Assembly (NCBI GenBank): GCA_964637705.1 | Contig: CAZWVM010000207.1 | Coordinates: 1 to 5,995 of the forward strand | Origin: CAZWVM01 sp964637705 | GTDB lineage: Bacteria > UBA8481 | Direction: 5' to 3' | Length of the DNA stretch: 5,995 bases | Shown here: piece by piece, positions 1 to 5,995 of the stretch | Numbering within the stretch: position 1 is the first letter of the stretch | How the letters are laid out: every line of letters begins with the position of its first letter | The notes under the pieces: generated by a model | The model's input: the letters and a program-made list of their open reading frames with translations, nothing else | What the model was told of the DNA's origin: nothing | Databases searched by the model: none | Translations under genes and position numbers: made by a program

Positions 1-1422
1 GCCGCCAAACCGGCGAAGGATGAGGTCGAGAAGGTCGCGGCCGTCGAACCCGAGGTCGAGGAGGCCCCGGTGGAGAAGCCCGTGCCGGATCGCGCGACCG
101 TGAACCGCGCCCTCGACGACGAGGACGATAACGGTGAGGCCCCCGCGGGCGACGCTTCCGGCGTCGAATTGGACGTCGCGGGTCTGCAGAAGAAATCGAT
201 CGTCGACCTCACCAAGATGGCCAAGTCCCTCTCCGTCGAGAATGCCACCGGCATGAAGAAGCAGGATCTCATCTTCGCGATCCTGGAGGCGCAGGCCAAG
301 AAGACGGGCAATGTCTTCGCGACGGGGGTCCTGGAGATCCTCCCCGACGGCTTCGGCTTCATGCGTTCCCCCGACTACAATTACCTCTCCTCGCCCGACG
401 ACATCTACGTCTCGCCGTCGCAGATCCGCCGTTTCGGCCTCCGCAAGGGCGACACGATCTCGGGCCAGGTCCGCCAGCCCAAGGAGGGCGAGAAGTTCTT
501 CGCGCTGCTGAGGGTCGAGGCGATCAACCACCAGGACGCGCTCGCCGCCCAGGAACGCATCCTCTTCGACAACCTCACGCCGCTCTACCCGACCGAGCGA
601 TTCAAGCTCGAGATGAAGGGGCAGAAGGATCTCTCGATGAGGATCATCGACCTCCTCTCCCCGATCGGAAAGGGCCAGCGGGCCCTCATCACCTCCCCGC
701 CGAAGGCCGGCAAGACGATCATCCTGCAGGAGATCGCGAATTCCATTTCCGCGAACCACCCGGAAGCCACGATCATCGTGCTGTTGATCGATGAGCGTCC
801 GGAGGAAGTGACGGACATGCTCAGGAGCGTCAATGCGGAGGTCGTGGCCTCGACATTCGACGAGCCCGCGACGCGGCACGTGCAGGTGGCCGAGATGGTC
901 ATCGAGAAGGCGAAGCGGCTCACGGAGACGAAGAAGGACGTCGTCATCCTCCTCGACTCGATCACCCGCCTCGCTCGCGCCTACAACCAGGTCGTTCCCG
1001 CCAGTGGAAAGGTCCTCTCCGGCGGCGTCGACTCCAACGCCCTGCACCGTCCCAAGCGCTTCTTCGGCGCGGCGCGGAACATCGAGGAGGGAGGATCGCT
1101 CACCATCGTGGCGACCGCGCTCATCGAGACCGGCAGCCGCATGGACGAGGTGATCTTCGAGGAGTTCAAGGGCACGGGCAATTCCGAGCTGATCCTCGAC
1201 CGCAAGCTGGCCGAGCGCCGCATCTACCCGGCGATCGACATCAATCGGTCGGGCACCCGGCGCGAGGAACTTCTCCTCGAAAAGGACGTCCTGACCAAGA
1301 TCTGGGCGCTCAGGAAGATCCTCGCGCCTTTGACCGTGGTGGAGGCGATGGAACTGCTGCAGGAGAAGATGATGCAGACGGAGACGAACGACGAATTCCT
1401 GGCCGCGATGGCCCGGCTGTAG
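1..1422 (+). CDS. rho: Transcription termination factor Rho (5' end outside window)
   Basis: Hexameric RNA-dependent ATPase/helicase that ends transcription at Rho-dependent sites. The frame is open from base 1, so the start lies upstream; a GTG at 70 is in frame but nothing marks it as the start. Codons are counted here from base 1, 473 visible. Codons 1-60 are an acidic, Ala/Pro/Glu-rich extension absent from the short E. coli-type protein. The Rho N-terminal helical domain begins near codon 62. The cold-shock-like RNA-binding domain begins near 103, with its RNP1-type DGFGF at 116-120. Next come Walker A KAGKT (235-239), the catalytic glutamate in DERPEEVTDM (E265), Walker B VVILLD ending at about D319, the Q-loop segment SGKVLSGG (335-342), the R-loop KGTGN (390-394) and the arginine finger in SGTRREE (about R420). 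The C-terminus is complete, so it looks fully functional. The next gene follows after 19 bases. Confidence 0.97.
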   Translation, partial: AAKPAKDEVEKVAAVEPEVEEAPVEKPVPDRATVNRALDDEDDNGEAPAGDASGVELDVAGLQKKSIVDLTKMAKSLSVENATGMKKQDLIFAILEAQAKKTGNVFATGVLEILPDGFGFMRSPDYNYLSSPDDIYVSPSQIRRFGLRKGDTISGQVRQPKEGEKFFALLRVEAINHQDALAAQERILFDNLTPLYPTERFKLEMKGQKDLSMRIIDLLSPIGKGQRALITSPPKAGKTIILQEIANSISANHPEATIIVLLIDERPEEVTDMLRSVNAEVVASTFDEPATRHVQVAEMVIEKAKRLTETKKDVVILLDSITRLARAYNQVVPASGKVLSGGVDSNALHRPKRFFGAARNIEEGGSLTIVATALIETGSRMDEVIFEEFKGTGNSELILDRKLAERRIYPAIDINRSGTRREELLLEKDVLTKIWALRKILAPLTVVEAMELLQEKMMQTETNDEFLAAMARL

Positions 1423-1441
1423 GCCCGAAGGGAGGATCGCG

Positions 1442-2101
1442 ATGAACGGTCATTGGGACGCGACGGACGGTTTCGGAGGATATCCCGGGGCCTTGAAAGG
1501 CGTGATGCTGGAGCCGACCTCGTTTTTCGAGGGAATACGGGACACGGATTCGATAGGCCGGGCGCTCGTCTTCGCGCTCATCTCGCTCGTCATCGCCGGG
1601 GTGGCGCAGACGGTCTGGTCGCTCGCCTTCAACGCGCTCGGGATGGGCGCGGAGATGATGGCCGCGGAGGGGTCGGACCAGCAGGCGGCGCTCCTGAAGG
1701 GGCTTCTCAGTTCCGGCATGAACGTCGCCTCCGGCGTGATGATGCCCGTTTTCGGGCTCATCGGCTGCTTCTTCGGCGCGGGGCTCACTCATGTCTGCCT
1801 GCTTCTCCTCGGCGGCGGGTCGAACAGCTACATGACGACCGCAAAGGTCTACCTCTACGCCGCGGGACCGAACGTCCTCGCGATCATTCCGTGCGTCGGA
1901 GGCTTCGCGGCCGGCATCTGGTCGATGATCCTCGTCATCGTGGGACTCGTCGTCATGCAGAAGGTCGAGACCATGAAGGCCGCCATGGCCGTTCTCATTC
2001 CCCCGTTCCTGTGCTGCTGCTGCATCGCGGCCATCGGCGCGATCGTCGCCGCGACGGCGGGAGCGGGCATCGCCGCCGCGCTCCAGAACCTGCCGCACTG
2101 A
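1442..2101 (+). CDS. YIP1-family multi-pass membrane protein
   Basis: Integral membrane protein of 219 residues resembling bacterial YIP1-domain proteins; the biochemical role of these bacterial homologues is not established. The N-terminus carries the family-like pattern EPTSFFEGIRD (24-34) followed by the first membrane segment. Hydrophobic stretches lie at about 39-62, 95-124, 133-150, 153-175 and 180-212, giving roughly five membrane passes. Four consecutive cysteines (191-194, all TGC codons) sit at the start of the last segment; they could be acylated, bind metal or simply be packed in the membrane. The ATG is supported by a Shine-Dalgarno GGGAGGA at 1430-1436, five bases upstream. It follows rho by 19 bases with no terminator between, so co-transcription is likely. 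The family call is by recalled pattern, not by a profile search. Confidence 0.72.
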   Translation: MNGHWDATDGFGGYPGALKGVMLEPTSFFEGIRDTDSIGRALVFALISLVIAGVAQTVWSLAFNALGMGAEMMAAEGSDQQAALLKGLLSSGMNVASGVMMPVFGLIGCFFGAGLTHVCLLLLGGGSNSYMTTAKVYLYAAGPNVLAIIPCVGGFAAGIWSMILVIVGLVVMQKVETMKAAMAVLIPPFLCCCCIAAIGAIVAATAGAGIAAALQNLPH

Positions 2102-2114
2102 CGGAGTCCGCCGC

Positions 2115-2462
2115 GTGGCCGTGTGGGTCTGGCAGGCGATTCAGGCCGTGCTCGCGAAAGAAACGCTGCCGCCCTGCCTGTTCCACCACGTGACCGGCTA
2201 TCCCTGCCCGACCTGCGGCACGACACGCGCTTTTCTCGCGGCCTGCGGCGGAGACTGGGCGGCGGCCGTCGCCTACAATCCCCTGGTGGTCCTCGGCGGA
2301 ACCGGACTCGCGGTCTATCTCGCCGCCGGACTGCTGGTGCGGGCGCGCACGGGACGATTCCCCGAGCCGCGTTGGACGCCGCGCCGTCTCGTTCTCCTGC
2401 GCGCCTCCTTCGGGGTCGCCATCACGGCGAACTGGGCCTACCTGGTGCTGGCCGGGATCTGA
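2115..2462 (+). CDS. DUF2752 small membrane protein
   Basis: Small membrane protein of 115 residues with the DUF2752 signature: a cysteine (C21) before HVTGYPCPTCGTTRAF (25-40), then GD (46-47) and a conserved NP (55-56). Two hydrophobic segments follow at about 57-77 and 91-113, ending in ANWAYLVLAGI as is common in the family. The cysteines at 31 and 34 form a CPxC pair that could bind metal or be redox active; the molecular function of DUF2752 is not known. The GTG at 2115 is chosen because CGGAG at 2102-2106 lies eight bases upstream; a second GTG at 2121 has poorer spacing. It starts 13 bases after the YIP1-family gene, and the two presumably act in the same membrane. Confidence 0.82.
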   Translation: MAVWVWQAIQAVLAKETLPPCLFHHVTGYPCPTCGTTRAFLAACGGDWAAAVAYNPLVVLGGTGLAVYLAAGLLVRARTGRFPEPRWTPRRLVLLRASFGVAITANWAYLVLAGI

Positions 2463-2486
2463 TCCGCCGCGCCGTTTCTCTGCGCG

Positions 2487-3674
2487 TCAGGAATTCCCGG
2501 CGTCTCTCGTCGCCTGGCGGCGGAAGATGTCGGCCAGGGCGGTGTCCTTCTCGCGCTCGGCGGCCGCGAGGTAGTGAAGACGGGCCTCCTCGTCCTGCCC
2601 CGCCGCTTCGTACGTGCGTGCCATGTGATAATGGACCAGGGCTTCTCCACCCCAGGCTTCCTCGAGGTGCCTGAGGACGCGCAGGGCGTCCGAGAGCATC
2701 CCGTTTGCGCGGAGCATGACGGCGTAATTGAGGGAGGCGACGGGCGAGGCGGCGGACGCGACTTCCAGCAGCGTCACGGCCTCCGTGAGGCGCCCGAGGT
2801 CCGACAGGGCCGCGGCCTTGACGAGAAGCGCGTCGACGTCGTTCCTCTCCGCGCGTTCGAGCAGGTCGAGTGCGACGAGCGACTCACCGCGGCGGCGCTC
2901 GGCGAGGGCCAGGTTGAAGAGAGCCACCTCGGCGACCGGTTTCGCGGCTGGCAGGCTGTCGCCGAGCCTCGTGCATTCCCGCAGGGCCGAGACCGCCTCC
3001 TGGAAGAGTCCCAGCGTATAAGCGCACGTCCCGTAGGCCGCGAGCACCCGGGCCCGGGTTTCGCCGTCGGGCAGCGTGAGAACGAAAGGGGCCAGGAGGT
3101 TCATCGCTTTGCCCGGCCGCCCCGCGATCCAGAATCGCCGCGCCTCCGCGAGCGCTTCACCGGGATCGAACGGATTCGAAAGGCTCGACCGGCGGGTCCC
3201 GGTCTCCTGCCGTGTCTCCGGCGACCAGGAGGGCGACGGTTCCAGCATGCCTTCCGGCGGACCGTAGAGCACGTTCGAGGGGATCCGGGCGGGGGAGGTC
3301 AGCGGGGGGCCGGAGGCCGGCAGGACGATTTCCATGACGGCCGGCTTGGGCGCGGGCGCGGGCCGCACCGTGACGTGGGCGCCGTCATGCAGGGCGAGAC
3401 CCGGATCCAGCTCGATCCTCAACTGGACGCCGCCCTCGACCGGTTCGAGGGCGACGACGGAACCGGCCCGTGCCGCGCCGGGGTGACCCGCGATGAGCAC
3501 GGCCTGGCCCTTGACGATGCCGAACGCCGAGGGAAGCACGGACGAGAAGCGGGCCGGGGGATTCCAGAGGGCGTCGAGGGAGAACCGGGAACAACCGTGC
3601 ACGACGGCGAGAGCGAGGAGCGCGCCGGCGAAGAGGATGAACAGGACCCGGTCGATCCGGAAAGCCGCCTTCAT
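2487..3674 (-). CDS. Membrane-anchored MCE/MlaD-like domain fused to TPR repeats
   Basis: Predicted envelope protein of 395 residues. Residues 9-27 form one hydrophobic anchor with basic residues before it. Residues about 42-120 resemble an MCE (MlaD-type) lipid-binding domain: a GIVKGQAVLIAG start, a G-x-V turn (GSVVALEP), alternating strands (VQLRIELD) and a closing MEIVLPASG. A Pro/Ser-rich linker spans about 121-170. Residues 173-375 hold about six TPR-like helical pairs, for example GLFQEAVSALRECTRLGD, GRLTEAVTLLEVA and GQDEEARLHYLAAAE. MCE proteins shuttle lipids across the periplasm with a permease and ATPase, neither of which is present here, so the fusion may be an orphan adaptor. 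Its ATG overlaps the upstream TGA (ATGA), implying coupling; only a distant GGAG at 3689-3692 could serve as a ribosome site. The TPR call is firm and the MCE call moderate. An HGC near the anchor is not a good lipobox. Confidence 0.7.
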   Translation of the reverse strand: MKAAFRIDRVLFILFAGALLALAVVHGCSRFSLDALWNPPARFSSVLPSAFGIVKGQAVLIAGHPGAARAGSVVALEPVEGGVQLRIELDPGLALHDGAHVTVRPAPAPKPAVMEIVLPASGPPLTSPARIPSNVLYGPPEGMLEPSPSWSPETRQETGTRRSSLSNPFDPGEALAEARRFWIAGRPGKAMNLLAPFVLTLPDGETRARVLAAYGTCAYTLGLFQEAVSALRECTRLGDSLPAAKPVAEVALFNLALAERRRGESLVALDLLERAERNDVDALLVKAAALSDLGRLTEAVTLLEVASAASPVASLNYAVMLRANGMLSDALRVLRHLEEAWGGEALVHYHMARTYEAAGQDEEARLHYLAAAEREKDTALADIFRRQATRDAGNS

Positions 3675-4000
3675 CCCTGCCCGGTCCGCTCCGCCGCGCC
3701 CGCCCAGCGGAGACCGTCGTCGCGGATCTCGACCGTCGCCCGGTCGCCGACGCCGAGCCGGTCACGGGGATCGAAGCGCGCCATGACGTTGATGCCGCTT
3801 TCCAGGCCGACCATGCAGAGTCCGTACGGGCGGCCTTCGCCGGAGGGGGAGACGTGCACCACGGTCCAGGTGAGCACGATTCCGTGGGGCGCGGTCGTGG
3901 AGCGCCGGAGCGTGTCGTGGCACTTCGGGCAATAGGGCCGTTCGATCACGCTGCCGTAGCCGCAATCGCATTTCCAGGCGGGGAGGGGAGGGGTCTTCAT
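3671..4000 (-). CDS. DUF35 / acyl-CoA-associated zinc-ribbon OB-fold protein
   Basis: Small partner protein of thiolase-superfamily enzymes, 109 residues. An N-terminal zinc ribbon has cysteines at 11, 13, 24 and 27 (CxC, then CPKC). An OB-fold follows from about 38 to 98, with GIVLTWTVVHVSPSGEGRPY and GINVMARFDPRD typical of the DUF35 acyl-CoA-associated fold. Known relatives bridge acetoacetyl-CoA thiolase and HMG-CoA synthase in archaea, or, as ChsH2, support hydratase and aldolase steps of steroid side-chain breakdown. The adjacent thiolase gene makes a complex between the two products very likely. Its ATG shares one base with the thiolase stop (TGATG), with GGAGG at 4011-4015 upstream, and its own stop overlaps the next gene by four bases. 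Which reaction it supports cannot be told from this window. Confidence 0.88.
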   Translation of the reverse strand: MKTPPLPAWKCDCGYGSVIERPYCPKCHDTLRRSTTAPHGIVLTWTVVHVSPSGEGRPYGLCMVGLESGINVMARFDPRDRLGVGDRATVEIRDDGLRWAGAAERTGQG

Positions 4001-5130
4001 CAGTAGACGGCCTCCATGATCGTCACGAGGTTGTTCGTCGCGAGACCTCCCACGGACTGCGTCAGCCCGTAGCAGGCTTTCGCCGGGTGGGGGTATTCCG
4101 CGCGACCGGTCAGCTGCAGGGCGATCTCCACGACCTGGGCCAGGCCGCTTGTGCCCACGGGGTGGCCGCGTGCCTTGAGTCCCCCCGAGGCGTTGACGGG
4201 CAGCGGGCCGTCGGGCTGCGTGACGCCCTCGAGCAGGGCGCGGCGCCCGCCGCCGGGCGCGAAGAGGCCGACGTCCTCGGCCCCGATGATCTCGAAGGAG
4301 GTGAAGGCGTCGTGGATCTCGGCCGTGTCGATTTCATCGGGGCCGATGCCGGCCATCTCGAAGGCCTTCCGCGCGGCGACGCGCGTCGAGGGAAAATGGG
4401 AGAGCTCGCCGCGCATCTGGATGGCGACGAGATCGGTGGCCTGGCCGAAACCGGCGACGCGCACCGGGCCGGGGGCGTTGGAGAGGACGACGGCGGCGGC
4501 GCCGTCGGAGATCGGAGAACAGTCGTAGAGGCGGAGCGGATCGCAGATGACGCGCGAACTCATCACGTCGTCCAGGGTGATCTCCTTGCGAAAGTGCGCG
4601 TAGGGATTTCGAACGCCGTTGCGATGATTCTTGACGGCGACGAGCGCCAGTTCCTCGGGCGTCAATCCGTATTCCACCATGTAACGCCGGGTCGCGAGGG
4701 CGGCGAGAGCGGGCATGGTGGCGCCGTGCCTGCGTTCGTCCGCGTCGATGACCTGGGAGAGGATGTGGGTGGCCTTGGCCGTCGGCACGCGCGTCATGAC
4801 CTCGCCGGCCACGATCAGAACGCGGCGGCAGTCGCCGGAGGCGATGGAGTGGAAACCGGTTGTGAAGAGGGCGGCGCCCGTGGAGGAGGCGGACTCGACG
4901 CGCATGGCGGGGGCGGGCACGAGGCCGAGATAGTCGGTGACGACGGAGGCGAGATTGGACGTGTCGAGGAAGCCCTCGGGGTGCATGGCGCCGACATACA
5001 CGGCGTCGAAATCGTCGAAGCCGGATTCCTCGACCGCCTGGCGCGCGGCCTGGAGGATCATGTCCGCGAGCGAGTCGGTGCGACGCCCGAACGGGGTCAT
5101 GCCCACTCCGGCGATCCAGACGTCTTTCAT
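4000..5130 (-). CDS. Thiolase-superfamily enzyme (SCP-x/archaeal type) lacking the nucleophilic Cys
   Basis: Protein of 376 residues that aligns end to end with the SCP-x/archaeal-type thiolases that pair with DUF35. It opens with VWIAGVGMTPFGRR (4-17) and has SPISDGAAAVVL (205-216), HDAF with H273, NASGGLKARGHPVG with H323 (313-326) and a C-terminal LTQSVGG (356-362). At the position of the usual Cys in RVExxCxSG it reads RVESASSTG (77-85), so S82 (TCC, 4885-4887) replaces the acyl-accepting cysteine. Standard Claisen/thiolytic chemistry is therefore doubtful. A DUF35-assisted aldolase like Ltp2, a serine-based transferase or a structural role are alternatives. The ATG at 5130 is chosen because an in-frame TAG lies at 5140-5142 and the family N-terminus fits. 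No Shine-Dalgarno is visible; a promoter ends six bases before the ATG. First gene of a three-gene coupled operon. Confidence 0.88.
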   Translation of the reverse strand: MKDVWIAGVGMTPFGRRTDSLADMILQAARQAVEESGFDDFDAVYVGAMHPEGFLDTSNLASVVTDYLGLVPAPAMRVESASSTGAALFTTGFHSIASGDCRRVLIVAGEVMTRVPTAKATHILSQVIDADERRHGATMPALAALATRRYMVEYGLTPEELALVAVKNHRNGVRNPYAHFRKEITLDDVMSSRVICDPLRLYDCSPISDGAAAVVLSNAPGPVRVAGFGQATDLVAIQMRGELSHFPSTRVAARKAFEMAGIGPDEIDTAEIHDAFTSFEIIGAEDVGLFAPGGGRRALLEGVTQPDGPLPVNASGGLKARGHPVGTSGLAQVVEIALQLTGRAEYPHPAKACYGLTQSVGGLATNNLVTIMEAVY

Positions 5131-5136
5131 GGGGCG

Positions 5137-5165
5137 AGGCTAAGGAGCAAACCGGGGTGAGTCAA
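5137..5165 (-). promoter_or_regulatory. Sigma-70-type promoter for a leaderless thiolase mRNA
   Basis: On the minus strand TTGACT (5165-5160, five of six consensus bases) is followed after exactly 17 bases by TAGCCT (5142-5137), which fits TAnnnT. The -10 box ends six bases before the thiolase ATG, so transcription should begin at or next to the A of the start codon. There is no purine-rich ribosome site upstream of the ATG, as expected of a leaderless message. The -10 match is only moderate (three of six bases), so this is a prediction. Confidence 0.55.
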
Positions 5166-5246
5166 GAGATGCGAGACCGAGGAATGGGTTGCGCTGTCCG
5201 GCGGGACCGATGTCTCCCGGGAACCTCTGCGTCGCCGCTTTGGCGC

Positions 5247-5275
5247 TTGACGTTGCCGCGGCCGCGGGATACAGT
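5247..5275 (+). promoter_or_regulatory. Sigma-70-type promoter for rpsB
   Basis: TTGACG (5247-5252) and TACAGT (5270-5275) are separated by 17 bases, matching the housekeeping consensus at five and four of six positions. The spacer is very GC-rich. The predicted start near 5282 gives a leader of about 89 bases before the rpsB ATG. It faces away from the thiolase promoter, with 81 bases between the two -35 boxes. Confidence 0.7.
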
Positions 5276-5296
5276 CCCGCCTGCAGTTATCTCGCA

Positions 5297-5374
5297 CACC
5301 CGCACCATAGACCGTTCCCCGTCGAAGACGGGGTCACGCGGGTGGAGGCGTCAAACGGAGGTCACGGTTTATGG
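5297..5374 (+). promoter_or_regulatory. Candidate structured rpsB leader (pseudoknot, probable S2 autoregulatory element)
   Basis: The outer stem pairs CACCCGC (5297-5303) with GCGGGTG (5338-5344), 7 bp. The inner hairpin pairs CCCCGTC (5317-5323) with GACGGGG (5327-5333), 7 bp with a GAA loop. The strand between them, CCATAGACCGT (5305-5315), is complementary to ACGGTTTATGG (5364-5374) at 11 consecutive positions with a single G-U. This crosses the outer stem and buries the start codon 5371-5373. The Shine-Dalgarno CGGAGGT (5356-5362) falls in the connecting loop. E. coli S2 represses its own rpsB-tsf mRNA through a leader structure, so autogenous control is the natural reading. Equivalence to any known leader family is not shown. 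Confidence 0.6.
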
Positions 5375-5995
5375 CGATTCCCACGATGAAGCAGCTATTG
5401 GAGGCGGGTGTCCACTTCGGACACCAGACGCGGCGTTGGGATCCGCGGATGAAGCCCTACATCTTCACCGAGCGCAACGGCATCCACATCATCGACCTGC
5501 AGCAGACGATGAAGAACATCAAGGTCGTCCACAATTTCGTGAAGACCCTCGTGGAGTCGGGGAAGACCATCCTCTTCGTCGGCACGAAGAAGCAGGCGCA
5601 GGAGACGATCGCGGAGGAAGCGACGCGTTGCGACATGTTCTTCGCAAACCAGCGTTGGCTCGGCGGAACCCTCACGAACTACCAGACGATCAAGCGCTCG
5701 ATCCTGAGGCTCCTGCAATACGAGAAGGCCAAGACCGACGGTCACCTTTCGCTCTATCCGCGCAAGGAACAGGCGCAGATCGAGAAGGATATCGTCAACA
5801 TGAACCGCTCCCTCGGGGGGATCAAGAAGATGAAGGCCCTTCCGGGCGCGGTCTTCATCGTGGATCCCAAGCGCGAGGAACTGGCGGTGGCGGAGGCGAA
5901 GCGCCTCAACATTCCGGTGATCGCCCTGGCCGACACGAACTGCAACCCGGACAACATCGACTACGTCATCCCGGGCAACGACGACGCGATCCGCG
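5371..5995 (+). CDS. rpsB: 30S ribosomal protein S2 (3' end outside window)
   Basis: Ribosomal protein S2, which binds the small-subunit body/head junction late in assembly together with S1. The first 208 codons are present of a protein usually about 240-280 residues long, and the frame runs off the window without a stop. Diagnostic segments are LLEAGVHFGHQTRRWDPRMKPYIF (9-32), ILFVGTKKQAQE (68-79), RWLGGTLTN (93-101), SLGGIKKMKALP (148-159) and YVIPGNDDAIR (198-208). The ATG is supported by GGAGGT at 5357-5362, eight bases upstream, and by the conserved N-terminus. tsf (elongation factor Ts) is the expected next gene but is not visible. Control is probably by the promoter at 5247-5275 and the structured leader described separately. 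Confidence 0.98.
   Translation, partial: MAIPTMKQLLEAGVHFGHQTRRWDPRMKPYIFTERNGIHIIDLQQTMKNIKVVHNFVKTLVESGKTILFVGTKKQAQETIAEEATRCDMFFANQRWLGGTLTNYQTIKRSILRLLQYEKAKTDGHLSLYPRKEQAQIEKDIVNMNRSLGGIKKMKALPGAVFIVDPKREELAVAEAKRLNIPVIALADTNCNPDNIDYVIPGNDDAIR

Noticed and set aside
1310..2098. Minus-strand ORF of 262 codons opposite the YIP1-family gene
   Set aside because: Arg/Asp/His-rich shadow of a high-GC gene with no recognisable domain; the plus-strand gene has a ribosome site and family motifs.
2468..2486. Possible bidirectional terminator between the convergent operons (CGCGC/GCGCG, 5 bp)
   Set aside because: Short stem with a 9-base loop and no T-tract; termination here may be Rho-dependent or lie inside the genes.
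3588..3605. Possible lipobox (VVHGC) in the MCE/TPR protein
   Set aside because: Histidine before the Gly-Cys and the lack of a Leu at -3 make signal peptidase II cleavage unlikely; an uncleaved anchor fits better.
2574..3935. Plus-strand ORF of 453 codons
   Set aside because: Antisense to the MCE/TPR and DUF35 genes, Arg/Gly/Glu-rich with no family pattern, and it spans two well-supported genes.
4087..5160. Plus-strand ORF of 357 codons
   Set aside because: Antisense shadow of the thiolase, with Gly/Asp/Val-rich composition and no motifs.
5232..5246. Short inverted repeat CGCC/GGCG just upstream of the rpsB -35 box
   Set aside because: Only 4 bp, common by chance in such GC-rich sequence.
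5189..5389. Plus-strand ORF of 66 codons in the rpsB upstream region
   Set aside because: It runs through the rpsB promoter and leader into rpsB in another frame, and has no family resemblance.

Overview
The window comes from a high-GC bacterial chromosome with strong G/C third-position bias, and it is almost fully coding. It has typical housekeeping anchors: transcription terminator Rho at the left edge and 30S ribosomal protein S2 at the right edge, both cut by the window. A Mla/MCE-like domain suggests a diderm. The combination of a Rho with an acidic low-complexity N-terminal extension, YIP1 and DUF2752 membrane proteins behind it, and a thiolase/DUF35 pair next to rpsB fits an uncultivated or sparsely sampled diderm lineage (for example in or near the FCB/Gemmatimonadota/Eisenbacteria-type groups). 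The phylum cannot be fixed from sequence reading alone. No mobile element, CRISPR array, tRNA or rRNA was seen.

Layout. (1) Bases 1-2462, plus strand: rho (5'-truncated), a YIP1-family multi-pass membrane protein and a small DUF2752 membrane protein, spaced 19 and 13 bases apart, which look like one transcription unit. (2) Bases 2487-5130, minus strand: a three-gene operon read right to left, made of a thiolase-superfamily enzyme, a DUF35 zinc-ribbon/OB-fold partner and a membrane-anchored MCE-like/TPR fusion protein. The genes overlap by 1 and 4 bases (TGATG and ATGA), so translation is probably coupled. This operon converges with the first across only 24 bases. (3) Bases 5131-5370: a 240-base divergent intergenic region. 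It holds a minus-strand promoter placed so that the thiolase mRNA should be leaderless, and a plus-strand promoter for rpsB with a leader of roughly 90 bases. Apart from these I see nothing convincing in 5166-5246. (4) Bases 5371-5995: rpsB, cut at the right edge.

Two points stand out. The rpsB leader can fold into two nested 7-bp stems, and the strand between them is complementary over 11 positions (one G-U) to the region covering the rpsB start codon. That makes a pseudoknot-type structure, a strong candidate for autogenous translational control by S2. Second, the thiolase has serine where the family's nucleophilic cysteine should be, while keeping the HDAF and GHP histidine motifs and its DUF35 partner. 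It may therefore not be a standard acyl-transferring thiolase.
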